From Ruicaihuangia caeni (GTDB taxonomy: Bacteria > Actinomycetota > Actinomycetes > Actinomycetales > Microbacteriaceae), in contig NZ_JASATX010000001.1 in assembly GCF_029952955.1 (NCBI RefSeq), positions 682,001 to 746,000 on the forward strand: a DNA stretch of 64,000 nt, given 5' to 3'. Shown here one piece after another: positions 18,853 to 28,148 of the stretch. The notes beneath the pieces were generated by a model. It searched no databases and was not told the DNA's origin. It saw only the letters and a program-made list of their open reading frames with translations. The translations under genes and the position numbers were made by a program. Every line of letters starts with the position of its first letter. Positions within the stretch are counted from its first letter, which is position 1.

Positions 18853-20031
18853 TCAGTCAAGACCGATAGCGGCATCAGCGACCGCTGCAGCCACCGCGTC
18901 GGCCACTCGGGGGTCGAGAGGGCTGGGGATGACATACTCGGGGCTCAGATCCGGCTCCGCGAGGTCTGCCAGCGCACGAGCCGCCGCGATCTTCATCTCG
19001 AGCGTGATGCGCGTGGCCCCTGAATCGAGCGCTCCCCGGAAGATGCCCGGGAACGCGAGCACATTGTTGATCTGGTTGGGGTAGTCGCTGCGACCGGTCG
19101 CCACGACGCGCGCGTAGTCCGCCGCGACATCCGGGTCGACCTCTGGCGTCGGGTTCGAGAGAGCGAACACGATGGCGTCGTCCGACATGCCTTCGAGCCA
19201 CTCTGTCGGCACCTGGGCGGAGGACACACCGATGAAGACGTCGGCACCGACGAGTGCGTCTTGCAGCGTGCCAGTGCGCCCGTCGGGGTTCGTGAGCGCG
19301 GCGTAGTCGGCCTTGATGCCATCGAGTCCGGGTCGGTCGCGGTGGATGATTCCACGCGAGTCGACCAGAACCACGTGCTCGACGCCCGCAGCAAGAAGGA
19401 TGTTCGCGCACGCGATGCCGGCGGCGCCGGCGCCCGAGATCACGACACGGAGGCTGCTGAGCTCGCGTTCGACGACCTTCGTGGCCCCGAACAGCGCGGC
19501 AAGCACCACGACCGCGGTGCCGTGCTGGTCGTCATGCATGACCGGCATGTCGAGTGCTTCGATCAGGCGCCGTTCGATCTCGAAGCAGCGAGGAGCCGAG
19601 ATGTCCTCGAGGTTCACTGCGCCGAAGGTGTGTCGCAGGCGAACGACCGTGTCGACGATCTCATCGACATCGTGTGTGTCGAGCACGATCGGAATCGAGT
19701 CGAGGCCCGAGAACGCCTTGAACAACGCCGCCTTTCCCTCCATGACGGGCAGCGACGCGGCTGGGCCGATGTCTCCGAGGCCGAGCACGGCGCTGCCGTC
19801 GCTGACCACCGCGACGAGGCGCCCCGTCCAGGTGTACCGCTTCGCGAGTCCGGGCTCGGCCGCAATGGCTCGGCTGACCTCGGCCACGCCAGGGGTGTAG
19901 GCGATCGACAGGTCGCGGATCGAGTTCAGTTCGACACGGCTGAGCGCAGTGAGCTTGCCGCCCTCGTGCGCTTCGAACACCTCCTCGAGCGAGGGTCGCG
20001 TGGCTGGGCCGGAAGTCGTGGTCTGGGGCAT
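18853..20031 (-). CDS. NAD(P)-dependent malic enzyme
   Basis: A 392-residue enzyme that decarboxylates malate to pyruvate. It is the short bacterial form without the phosphotransacetylase-like domain of MaeB. Signatures are YTPGVAEVSRAIA near the N-terminus, GLGDIGPAASLPVMEGKA, FNDDQHGT-like MHDDQHGTAVV, and the Rossmann motif SGAGAAGIACA. The frame is open to 20310, but ATG at 20031 is preferred because GGAGAGG precedes it and the extension is not conserved. Cofactor preference cannot be told with confidence. A palindrome about 250 bp upstream could regulate it. Confidence 0.92.
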   Translation of the reverse strand: MPQTTTSGPATRPSLEEVFEAHEGGKLTALSRVELNSIRDLSIAYTPGVAEVSRAIAAEPGLAKRYTWTGRLVAVVSDGSAVLGLGDIGPAASLPVMEGKAALFKAFSGLDSIPIVLDTHDVDEIVDTVVRLRHTFGAVNLEDISAPRCFEIERRLIEALDMPVMHDDQHGTAVVVLAALFGATKVVERELSSLRVVISGAGAAGIACANILLAAGVEHVVLVDSRGIIHRDRPGLDGIKADYAALTNPDGRTGTLQDALVGADVFIGVSSAQVPTEWLEGMSDDAIVFALSNPTPEVDPDVAADYARVVATGRSDYPNQINNVLAFPGIFRGALDSGATRITLEMKIAAARALADLAEPDLSPEYVIPSPLDPRVADAVAAAVADAAIGLD

Positions 20032-20277
20032 GGGAAGCCTCTCCGATAAGGGGTCGTCGACGGACGGCGACGATCGTCGTCGTGCGGCTGAAGCGACAGC
20101 GAGGCGGGAGCTCTCACGAGATGGCGCCTTGTTCGGCGGCTTGACTCGGAGGACAGGACGGGATGGGGTCACGCCTGGTCGCGAGACGGATGATCTCAGG
20201 GTGTGGAAGCATCCGTCGTTGTGCCTGCCGTCAAGCGTAACTGCCGGCATGCTACGACTTCCGTGTGGCCCAACACG

Positions 20278-20295
20278 AAAGAATCCCGATTCTTT
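20278..20295. promoter_or_regulatory. 18-bp palindrome, candidate operator
   Basis: AAAGAATCCCGATTCTTT has perfect 8-bp arms and stands out as A+T-rich in GC-rich DNA. It lies in the 420-bp gap between the malic enzyme start and rnpB. TTGACG on the minus strand (20229-20234) lies between it and the gene, so it could bind an activator upstream of that promoter. Nothing else in 20032-20365 looks like a gene. Confidence 0.5.
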
Positions 20296-20365
20296 TGCAC
20301 TCCGCAACACCGCGCCTCAACGGGCAGTCGGTTCTGACGGCTGGGGCGAAGCGAATGGGCCGCCA

Positions 20366-20396
20366 GCGAAGGCGGCGGCGTGTACGGCGCCTTCGC
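20366..20396 (-). terminator. Hairpin downstream of rnpB
   Basis: GCGAAGGC (20366-20373) pairs with GCCTTCGC (20389-20396), about 55 bp past the rnpB 3' end. No T-tract. Confidence 0.45.
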
Positions 20397-20451
20397 GGGT
20401 GCGCCGCCGCTTGTGCCGCGCACAGAGAGCGCCGGAAGCCGGGCCTGAGAA

Positions 20452-20828
20452 GCGAATGGGCCGGCTGATACGCCGGGTTCTGTTCACATCAGCCGTGAGG
20501 CGGATGCTGGACGGCCATCTCTCTCGGAACTGCGTTGCCGCAGCCCTCTAGCGGTCTACCCGGGGACTCGGCGAGCCGCCTCATCGTCCCCTGTCTGACC
20601 TTGCTCCGGGCGAGGTTTACCCAGCGAGCCCGATCACTCGGGCCCCTGGTGGTCTCTTACACCACCGTTTCACCCTTACCGCCGGCCGGGGCCGGAGGCG
20701 GTCTGCTCTCTGTTGCACTTTCTCGCGGATTGCTCCGGGTGGGTGTTACCCACCGCCCTGCTCTACGGAGCCCGGACGTTCCTCGGCGATCTCTCGATCG
20801 ACGCGGCCGTCTTGCCGACCCATTCGCG
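20452..20828 (-). ncRNA. rnpB: RNase P RNA, bacterial type A
   Basis: The catalytic RNA that trims tRNA 5' leaders. On the minus strand the universal core blocks are present: GAGGAACGTCCGGGCTC near the 5' end, AGGGTGAAACGG followed by TGTAAGAGACCACC, ACAGGGGACGATGAGGCGG in the middle, and ACAGAACCCGGCGTA near the 3' end. The two ends pair as helix P1 (GCGAATGGGTCGGC with GCCGGCCCATTCGC), which defines the limits to within a few bases. Confidence 0.93.
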
Positions 20829-20833
20829 GACCC

Positions 20834-20839
20834 AGTCTA
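20834..20839 (-). promoter_or_regulatory. -10 element of rnpB
   Basis: TAGACT on the minus strand, about 6 nt before the RNA's 5' end at 20828, placing transcription start at the P1 helix. Confidence 0.6.
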
Positions 20840-20863
20840 GTGACGTCGCTTCAGATGGGGCTG

Positions 20864-21634
20864 TCACCCGGTCCGGCCCGAGCTCAGCGGCACGGTCCAT
20901 CCGGCAGCAAGGGCGGCGGAACCCATGATGCCGGCGTTGTTGCGCAGGCTCGCTGCGACGATGGGAGTGCGAAGGGTGAGCAATGGCAGGAACTCCTCGG
21001 CCTGCTTGGACACGCCGCCTCCCACCACGAAGAGCTCGGGGGAGAAGAGCATCTCGAGATGGTCGTAGTAGCGCTGCAGCCGCACTGCCCACTCCTCCCA
21101 GCTGAGGCCTTCGCTCTCCCGTGCGCGGTTGGAGGCGCGCTTCTCGGCGTCGTGACCATCGAGTTCGAGGTGCCCCAGCTCCGAGTTCGGCACGAGAACG
21201 CCGTTGTAGATCATCGCTGACCCGATGCCGGTGCCGAGGGTGGTCACGATGACGAGGCCGGGGTGGTTCGCGACGCCGTACTTGACCTCGGCGAACCCAG
21301 CAGCATCCGCATCGTTCACGAAATGGATGTCGCGGCCCAGGTGGTCTTCGAAGAGGCGTTCAGCCTCGAGACCGATCCACTCGTGGCTCACGTTCGCTGC
21401 CGACATGGTGCGACCATGCACCACGACCGCTGGGAAGCAGACCCCGAGCGGGGTGGCGCGATCCGCCTCGAGCTGTTCGACGAGTCCGACCACCTCGCGC
21501 ACGATCGCTCCGGGGGATCCGCCCTCCGGGGTTGCGACCTTGAGACGCTCCGAGACCAGTTCGCCGGTCTCGAGGTCGACCGACGCAGCCTTGATCCCCG
21601 TGCCGCCGACGTCGACACCGATCGCTCTGGTCAT
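20864..21634 (-). CDS. ppgK: Polyphosphate glucokinase
   Basis: A 256-residue ROK-family kinase that phosphorylates glucose with inorganic polyphosphate (and often ATP). The N-terminal phosphate motif is GVDVGGTGIKAA, the middle motif TTLGTGIGSAMI, and the actinobacterial PPGK signature PNSELGHLELDGHDAE is complete. The length is typical. It precedes rnpB and follows map on the minus strand; the 52-bp gap to map suggests possible co-transcription. Confidence 0.93.
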   Translation of the reverse strand: MTRAIGVDVGGTGIKAASVDLETGELVSERLKVATPEGGSPGAIVREVVGLVEQLEADRATPLGVCFPAVVVHGRTMSAANVSHEWIGLEAERLFEDHLGRDIHFVNDADAAGFAEVKYGVANHPGLVIVTTLGTGIGSAMIYNGVLVPNSELGHLELDGHDAEKRASNRARESEGLSWEEWAVRLQRYYDHLEMLFSPELFVVGGGVSKQAEEFLPLLTLRTPIVAASLRNNAGIMGSAALAAGWTVPLSSGRTG

Positions 21635-21686
21635 CCCCTCGCTCCTTCTGTCGTCGAGCGCTGCGCTCTCAGCGGAGTGCTCCGCG

Positions 21687-22553
21687 TCAGGGGAGCGTCA
21701 GCACCTCGACGCCTCGTTCCCCGACAACCAGTGTGTGCTCGAACTGCGCGGTGATGCTCTTGTCTCGAGTGACGACGGTCCAGCCGTCGTCCCACATATC
21801 CCATTCATGGGTGCCGAGCGTGAGCATCGGCTCGATCGTGAAGATCATGCCGGGTTCGATCACCGTGTCGAATGCCGGAGCTGCGTCGTAGTGCGGAATC
21901 ACGAGTCCGGTGTGGAATGCGCGCCCCACACCGTGCCCGGTGAAGTCGCGCACCACGCCGTAGCCGAAGCGTTTGGCGTAGCTCTCGATCGCCCGCCCGA
22001 TCACGTTGATCTGGCGTCCGGGCGCGACCGCCTTCATGCCCCGCTGCAGGGCGGTGCGCGTGCGCTCTACGAGTTCGCCGACCTCAGCCTTCGGCTCGCC
22101 GACCGTGAACGTCGCATTGAGATCGCCATGGACACCGTTCTTGTAGGCCGTGATGTCGATATTGATGATGTCGCCCTCTTCGAGGACGGTGTCATCGGGG
22201 ATGCCGTGGCAGATGACCTCGTTCACTGAGGTGCAGATGCTCTTGGGGAACCCGCGATAGCCGAGGCACGACGGGTAGGCGTCCTGGCCCACCACGAACT
22301 CGTGGCCGATCTCGTCGAGCTCGTCGGTGGTCACGCCGGGCCTGATCGCGGCAGCGACGGCCTCGATCGCCTGGGCGGCGATGCGGCCTGACTCACGAAC
22401 GAGTTCGATCTCCTCCGAGCTGTAGCGGTCGCCGCCGCCGTAGGCCTCAGGTGCAGGCCTCCCGACATAGCTCGGGCGGTCGATCGACGATGGTACGGTC
22501 CGCCGGGGGGAGATCCGCCCGGGGATGAGGTGTCCGTTCTTATCCCTGGGCAT
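21687..22553 (-). CDS. map: Methionine aminopeptidase, type I
   Basis: A 288-residue enzyme that removes initiator methionine. The five metal ligands are visible: the Asp pair in [18 protein letters not shown], His in [10 protein letters not shown], Glu in TIEPMLTLG and Glu in QFEHTLVV. The N-terminal extension of about 45 residues, rich in Pro, Arg and Ser, is like the extended actinobacterial type Ic form. The ATG at 22553 is preceded by a -10 box at 7 nt, so the mRNA is probably leaderless. Confidence 0.94.
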   Translation of the reverse strand: MPRDKNGHLIPGRISPRRTVPSSIDRPSYVGRPAPEAYGGGDRYSSEEIELVRESGRIAAQAIEAVAAAIRPGVTTDELDEIGHEFVVGQDAYPSCLGYRGFPKSICTSVNEVICHGIPDDTVLEEGDIINIDITAYKNGVHGDLNATFTVGEPKAEVGELVERTRTALQRGMKAVAPGRQINVIGRAIESYAKRFGYGVVRDFTGHGVGRAFHTGLVIPHYDAAPAFDTVIEPGMIFTIEPMLTLGTHEWDMWDDGWTVVTRDKSITAQFEHTLVVGERGVEVLTLP

Positions 22554-22560
22554 ACGATCG

Positions 22561-22566
22561 AGTCTA
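22561..22566 (-). promoter_or_regulatory. -10 element of map (leaderless)
   Basis: TAGACT on the minus strand, 7 nt before the ATG at 22553. Confidence 0.6.
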
Positions 22567-22585
22567 CCGAGCAAGGAGAAGCACG

Positions 22586-22762
22586 ATGGCTGAGTTCTGG
22601 TACAACACCCGCACCCACGAAGTCGAGGAGGGCAAGCTCTCGCCGTCGGTGGATCGGGCGGGACCGTTCGAGACAGCCGAGGAAGCGGCCCGTGCTCCGG
22701 AGATCATCGCTGAGCGCTCTCGCCGCTGGGCCGCCGAGGAGGCCGCGGAAGACGCCGAGTGA
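22586..22762 (+). CDS. Small SPOR-domain-like protein
   Basis: A 58-residue protein. AAGGAG lies 7 nt before the ATG at 22586. It begins [19 protein letters not shown] and continues with [15 protein letters not shown], which matches the short conserved actinobacterial proteins annotated as SPOR domain-containing (aromatic start, then GPF-x-T-x-EEA). It is acidic, without signal peptide or membrane helix. Divergent from map with 32 bp between starts. The function is unknown; true peptidoglycan binding is not established for this short class. Confidence 0.8.
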   Translation: MAEFWYNTRTHEVEEGKLSPSVDRAGPFETAEEAARAPEIIAERSRRWAAEEAAEDAE

Positions 22763-22795
22763 CGCTCCGCGGCGCTCCGAGCGGGGAGGAGCCGT

Positions 22796-24993
<2,198 letters not shown>

Positions 24994-25003
24994 GCAGCAC
25001 ACC

Positions 25004-26725
25004 CTACTGCGACGGACGATACGTGATCGGAAGCCTGCGATCCCTACCGAAGGCGACGGCGCTGATCTTGGGGCCGATCGCGCCCTGTCGACGCTTCCAC
25101 TCGCTGTGGTCGACGAGCCGCACCACATCCGAGACGACCCCGGCGTCGTATCCGAGCGCGACGATCTCATCCACGCCGAGATTGCGGGTCACGTATGCGT
25201 CGAGGATCGGGTCGAGCACCTCATACGGCGGCAGAGAGTCCTGATCAGTCTGGTCGGGCCGCAACTCGGCGCTCGGCGGTTTCGTGATGCTGTTCTCCGG
25301 GATGGGCGGTGTGCGGCCGTGCGCGGCGGCGTGCTCGTTGCGCCAGGTGGCGAGCTTCCAGACCAGGCTCTTCGGCACGTCGCGGATCGGGGCGAATCCG
25401 CCGGCGGAGTCTCCGTAGATGGTCGAGTAGCCCACAGAGATCTCGCTCTTGTTCCCGGTCGTCAGCAGGAGATGACCGTGCATGTTCGACGCAGCCATCA
25501 GCACGATCGCGCGCACCCGCGCCTGCAGGTTCTCGGCGGCCACCCCGCTGAGCTTCAGCTGCTGCTCGATGGGGGAGACCAGGTCGGCGATGGGCTCGAC
25601 CGAGTACCGGATGCCGACGCGTTCGGCCAGCTCGTCGGCATCCGTTCGAGAGTGCTCGCTCGAGTACCGGCTGGGCAGCGAGATGGCGTGGACGCGGTCG
25701 GCCCCGATGGCGTCGGCCGCGATTACGGCACAGACGGCTGAGTCGATGCCGCCCGACAGCCCCAGCACCACCGAGGGGAACCGGTTCTTGTTCACGTAGT
25801 CGCGTGTGCCGAGCACGAGCGCGTTCCAGACCTGCTGCTCGACCGGCCCCGGCTCGTTGATCGTCGGCTCGAGGACGTCGCCGCCGACGGTACGCGGTTC
25901 GAGCGTGACGGTCGCCGGGGGAGCGTCTGCGGCCGCTTCGACGACGTCGATATCGGTGACGAGCACGTGCTCCTCGAACTGGGGCGCACGGGCGACGACG
26001 GTGCCCGAGGCGTCGACCACCAGGCTGTCGCCGTCGAAGACCAGGTCGTCTTGACCGCCGACGATGTTCACGTACGCCAGCGACGCGTTCGCCTCCCTCG
26101 CGCGCTGCTGCACGAGCGGTAGCCGCACCTGCTGCTTGTCGCGTTCGAAGGGCGACGCATTGATGGTCAGGACCAACCCGGGCTTGGCGTTCTTGAGTTC
26201 CGCCACCGGTCCGGCGTCACGCCAGAGGTCCTCGCAGATCAGCACGGCGACGCGGCATCCGCCGATGTCGAGCACGACGTGGTCGCGGCCAGGAATGAAC
26301 GTGCGGTACTCGTCGAAGACCGCGTAGTTCGGAAGGTGATGCTTGGCGTAGCGCGCCTGCACTCGGCCGTGCTGCAGCACGCTCGCGGCATTCTGTGCGA
26401 TTGCGCTCGGCGTGCGGTCGCCCGCGAGCCCTGACGCTTCGTGGGGGCCGTCAGGGTGCCCGACAATGACGATCAGCTCACCGAGACCGCGCTCCGTCAG
26501 CCGCACGGCGAGTTCCTCCACCTGCTGCCGACACGCACGCAAGAAGGAGGCGCGGCCGGCGAGATCCTCGATCGGATAGCCGGAGAGCGCGCACTCGCCG
26601 ACGGCGAGCACCTGCGCGCCCTGTTCAGCCGCTCGCTGGGCGGCATCGAGGATGCGGTCGGAATTCCCTTCGAGGTCTCCGAGCACCGGGTTCAACTGGG
26701 CTAGTGCGACGCGCAGGCGGGGCAT
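25004..26725 (-). CDS. nadE: NAD+ synthase, glutamine-hydrolysing
   Basis: A 573-residue two-domain enzyme that amidates nicotinic acid adenine dinucleotide. The N-terminal nitrilase-like glutaminase domain has Glu in VGECALSGYP and Cys in AVLICEDLW. The C-terminal synthetase has the ATP-binding motif LGLSGGIDSAV and KSEISVGYSTIYGDSAGGF. The ATG at 26725 is preceded at 7 nt by a -10 box. Divergent from glnA2 across 58 bp. Confidence 0.95.
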   Translation of the reverse strand: MPRLRVALAQLNPVLGDLEGNSDRILDAAQRAAEQGAQVLAVGECALSGYPIEDLAGRASFLRACRQQVEELAVRLTERGLGELIVIVGHPDGPHEASGLAGDRTPSAIAQNAASVLQHGRVQARYAKHHLPNYAVFDEYRTFIPGRDHVVLDIGGCRVAVLICEDLWRDAGPVAELKNAKPGLVLTINASPFERDKQQVRLPLVQQRAREANASLAYVNIVGGQDDLVFDGDSLVVDASGTVVARAPQFEEHVLVTDIDVVEAAADAPPATVTLEPRTVGGDVLEPTINEPGPVEQQVWNALVLGTRDYVNKNRFPSVVLGLSGGIDSAVCAVIAADAIGADRVHAISLPSRYSSEHSRTDADELAERVGIRYSVEPIADLVSPIEQQLKLSGVAAENLQARVRAIVLMAASNMHGHLLLTTGNKSEISVGYSTIYGDSAGGFAPIRDVPKSLVWKLATWRNEHAAAHGRTPPIPENSITKPPSAELRPDQTDQDSLPPYEVLDPILDAYVTRNLGVDEIVALGYDAGVVSDVVRLVDHSEWKRRQGAIGPKISAVAFGRDRRLPITYRPSQ

Positions 26726-26732
26726 ACGAAGT

Positions 26733-26738
26733 ACCCTA
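26733..26738 (-). promoter_or_regulatory. -10 element of nadE-panB (leaderless)
   Basis: TAGGGT on the minus strand, 7 nt before the nadE ATG. Confidence 0.5.
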
Positions 26739-26783
26739 ATAGCGCTGGGGAGGGCTCCCCAGGGGTGGTCGACGAGGAGCCAG

Positions 26784-28121
26784 ATGGACAAGCAACGCGA
26801 CTTCGTGCTTCGAACGATCGAGGAACGTGGTGTGAAGTTCGTCCGGCTCTGGTTCACCGACGTGCTCGGCACCTTGAAGAGCGTCGCGATCGCACCGGCC
26901 GAGGTGGAGGGCGCCTTCAACGAGGGCATCGGCATCGACGGGTCAGCCATCGAGGGGCTCACCAGGTCGTACGAGGCCGATGTGCTCGTGCAGCCCGACC
27001 CTGCGACGTTCCAGATCCTGCCCTGGCGCGGCGAAGTCGACGCCACCGCGCGCATGTTCTGCGACGTGCTCACGCCTGACGGGCAGCCCGCCGTCGCCGA
27101 CCCGCGCAACGTGCTCAAGCGAGTGCTCGCGAAGGCGGCCGATCAGGGCTTCAGCTTCTACACGCATCCGGAGATCGAGTTCTATCTGCTGAAGTCGAGC
27201 GAACTCGTCGACGGACGGCCCGTGCCGGTGGACCAGGCCGGCTACTTCGACAATGTGCCGGGCGGCACAGCGCACGACTTCCGTCGCCAGTCGGTGCGGA
27301 TGCTGGAGGATCTCGGCATCTCGGTCGAGTTCAGCCACCACGAGGTCGGCCCCGGGCAGAACGAGATCGATCTGCGCTACGCCGACGCGCTGACCACCGC
27401 CGACAACATCATGACGTTCCGAGCCGTGATCAAGGAGGTGGCCATCGAGCAGGGCGTGTACGCCACGTTCATGCCGAAGCCGCTCGCCGGTCACCCCGGC
27501 TCCGGCATGCACACGCACATGTCGCTCTTCGAAGGCGACACCAACGCATTCCACGAACCCGGCGCGCAGTACCAGCTCTCCCGCATCGGGCGGCAGTTCA
27601 TCGCGGGCCTGCTCACGCACGCTCCCGAGATCACGGCGGTCACGAACCAGTTCGTGAACTCGTACAAGCGGCTCTGGGGCGGCGATGAGGCCCCCAGCTA
27701 TGTCGTGTGGGGGCACAACAACCGGTCGGCGCTCGTGCGCGTTCCGCTCTACAAGCCGGGCAAGGGCACCAGTGCGCGGGTCGAGTACCGCGCCATCGAC
27801 TCTGCAGCGAATCCCTACCTCGCCTATGCGCTGCTGCTTGCCGCGGGGCTCAAGGGCATCGAGGAGGGCTACGAGCTGCCGCCTGAGGCGGTCGAAGACG
27901 TGTGGAGCATGACGGATGCCGAGCGCCGCGCCCTCGGCTACAAGCCGCTGCCGGCGAGCCTCGACCGTGCCGTCGCGCTGATGGAGGAATCCGAACTCGT
28001 CGCCGAGACGCTCGGCGAGCGGGTCTTCAACTACGTGCTGCTCAACAAGCGCAAGGACTGGGCCGACTACCGCGACCAGGTGACGCCGTACGAGCTCGAG
28101 AAGAACCTGTCGCTGCTCTGA
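26784..28121 (+). CDS. glnA2: Glutamine synthetase-like protein GlnA2
   Basis: A 445-residue type-I glutamine synthetase paralogue. The metal and ATP signatures are present: KFVRLWFTDVLGTLKSVAI, FYTHPEIEFYLL, MPKPLAGHPGSGMHTHMSLF and ARVEYRAIDSAANPYLA. The residue that aligns with the adenylylated Tyr of GlnA is Trp (EDVWSM against KDLYEL in glnA at 42.6 kb), so control by GlnE is not expected. GAGGAG lies 4 nt before the ATG. It is followed at 27 bp by glnE, the usual actinobacterial order. Confidence 0.9.
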   Translation: MDKQRDFVLRTIEERGVKFVRLWFTDVLGTLKSVAIAPAEVEGAFNEGIGIDGSAIEGLTRSYEADVLVQPDPATFQILPWRGEVDATARMFCDVLTPDGQPAVADPRNVLKRVLAKAADQGFSFYTHPEIEFYLLKSSELVDGRPVPVDQAGYFDNVPGGTAHDFRRQSVRMLEDLGISVEFSHHEVGPGQNEIDLRYADALTTADNIMTFRAVIKEVAIEQGVYATFMPKPLAGHPGSGMHTHMSLFEGDTNAFHEPGAQYQLSRIGRQFIAGLLTHAPEITAVTNQFVNSYKRLWGGDEAPSYVVWGHNNRSALVRVPLYKPGKGTSARVEYRAIDSAANPYLAYALLLAAGLKGIEEGYELPPEAVEDVWSMTDAERRALGYKPLPASLDRAVALMEESELVAETLGERVFNYVLLNKRKDWADYRDQVTPYELEKNLSLL

Positions 28122-28148
28122 GCCGAGTCGATTCGGAGCCCCAGCACG

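Noticed and set aside
20196-20551. Several short frames in the malic enzyme-rnpB gap
   Set aside because: They overlap RNase P RNA or have no ribosome site; Arg/Pro/Ala-rich shadow composition.
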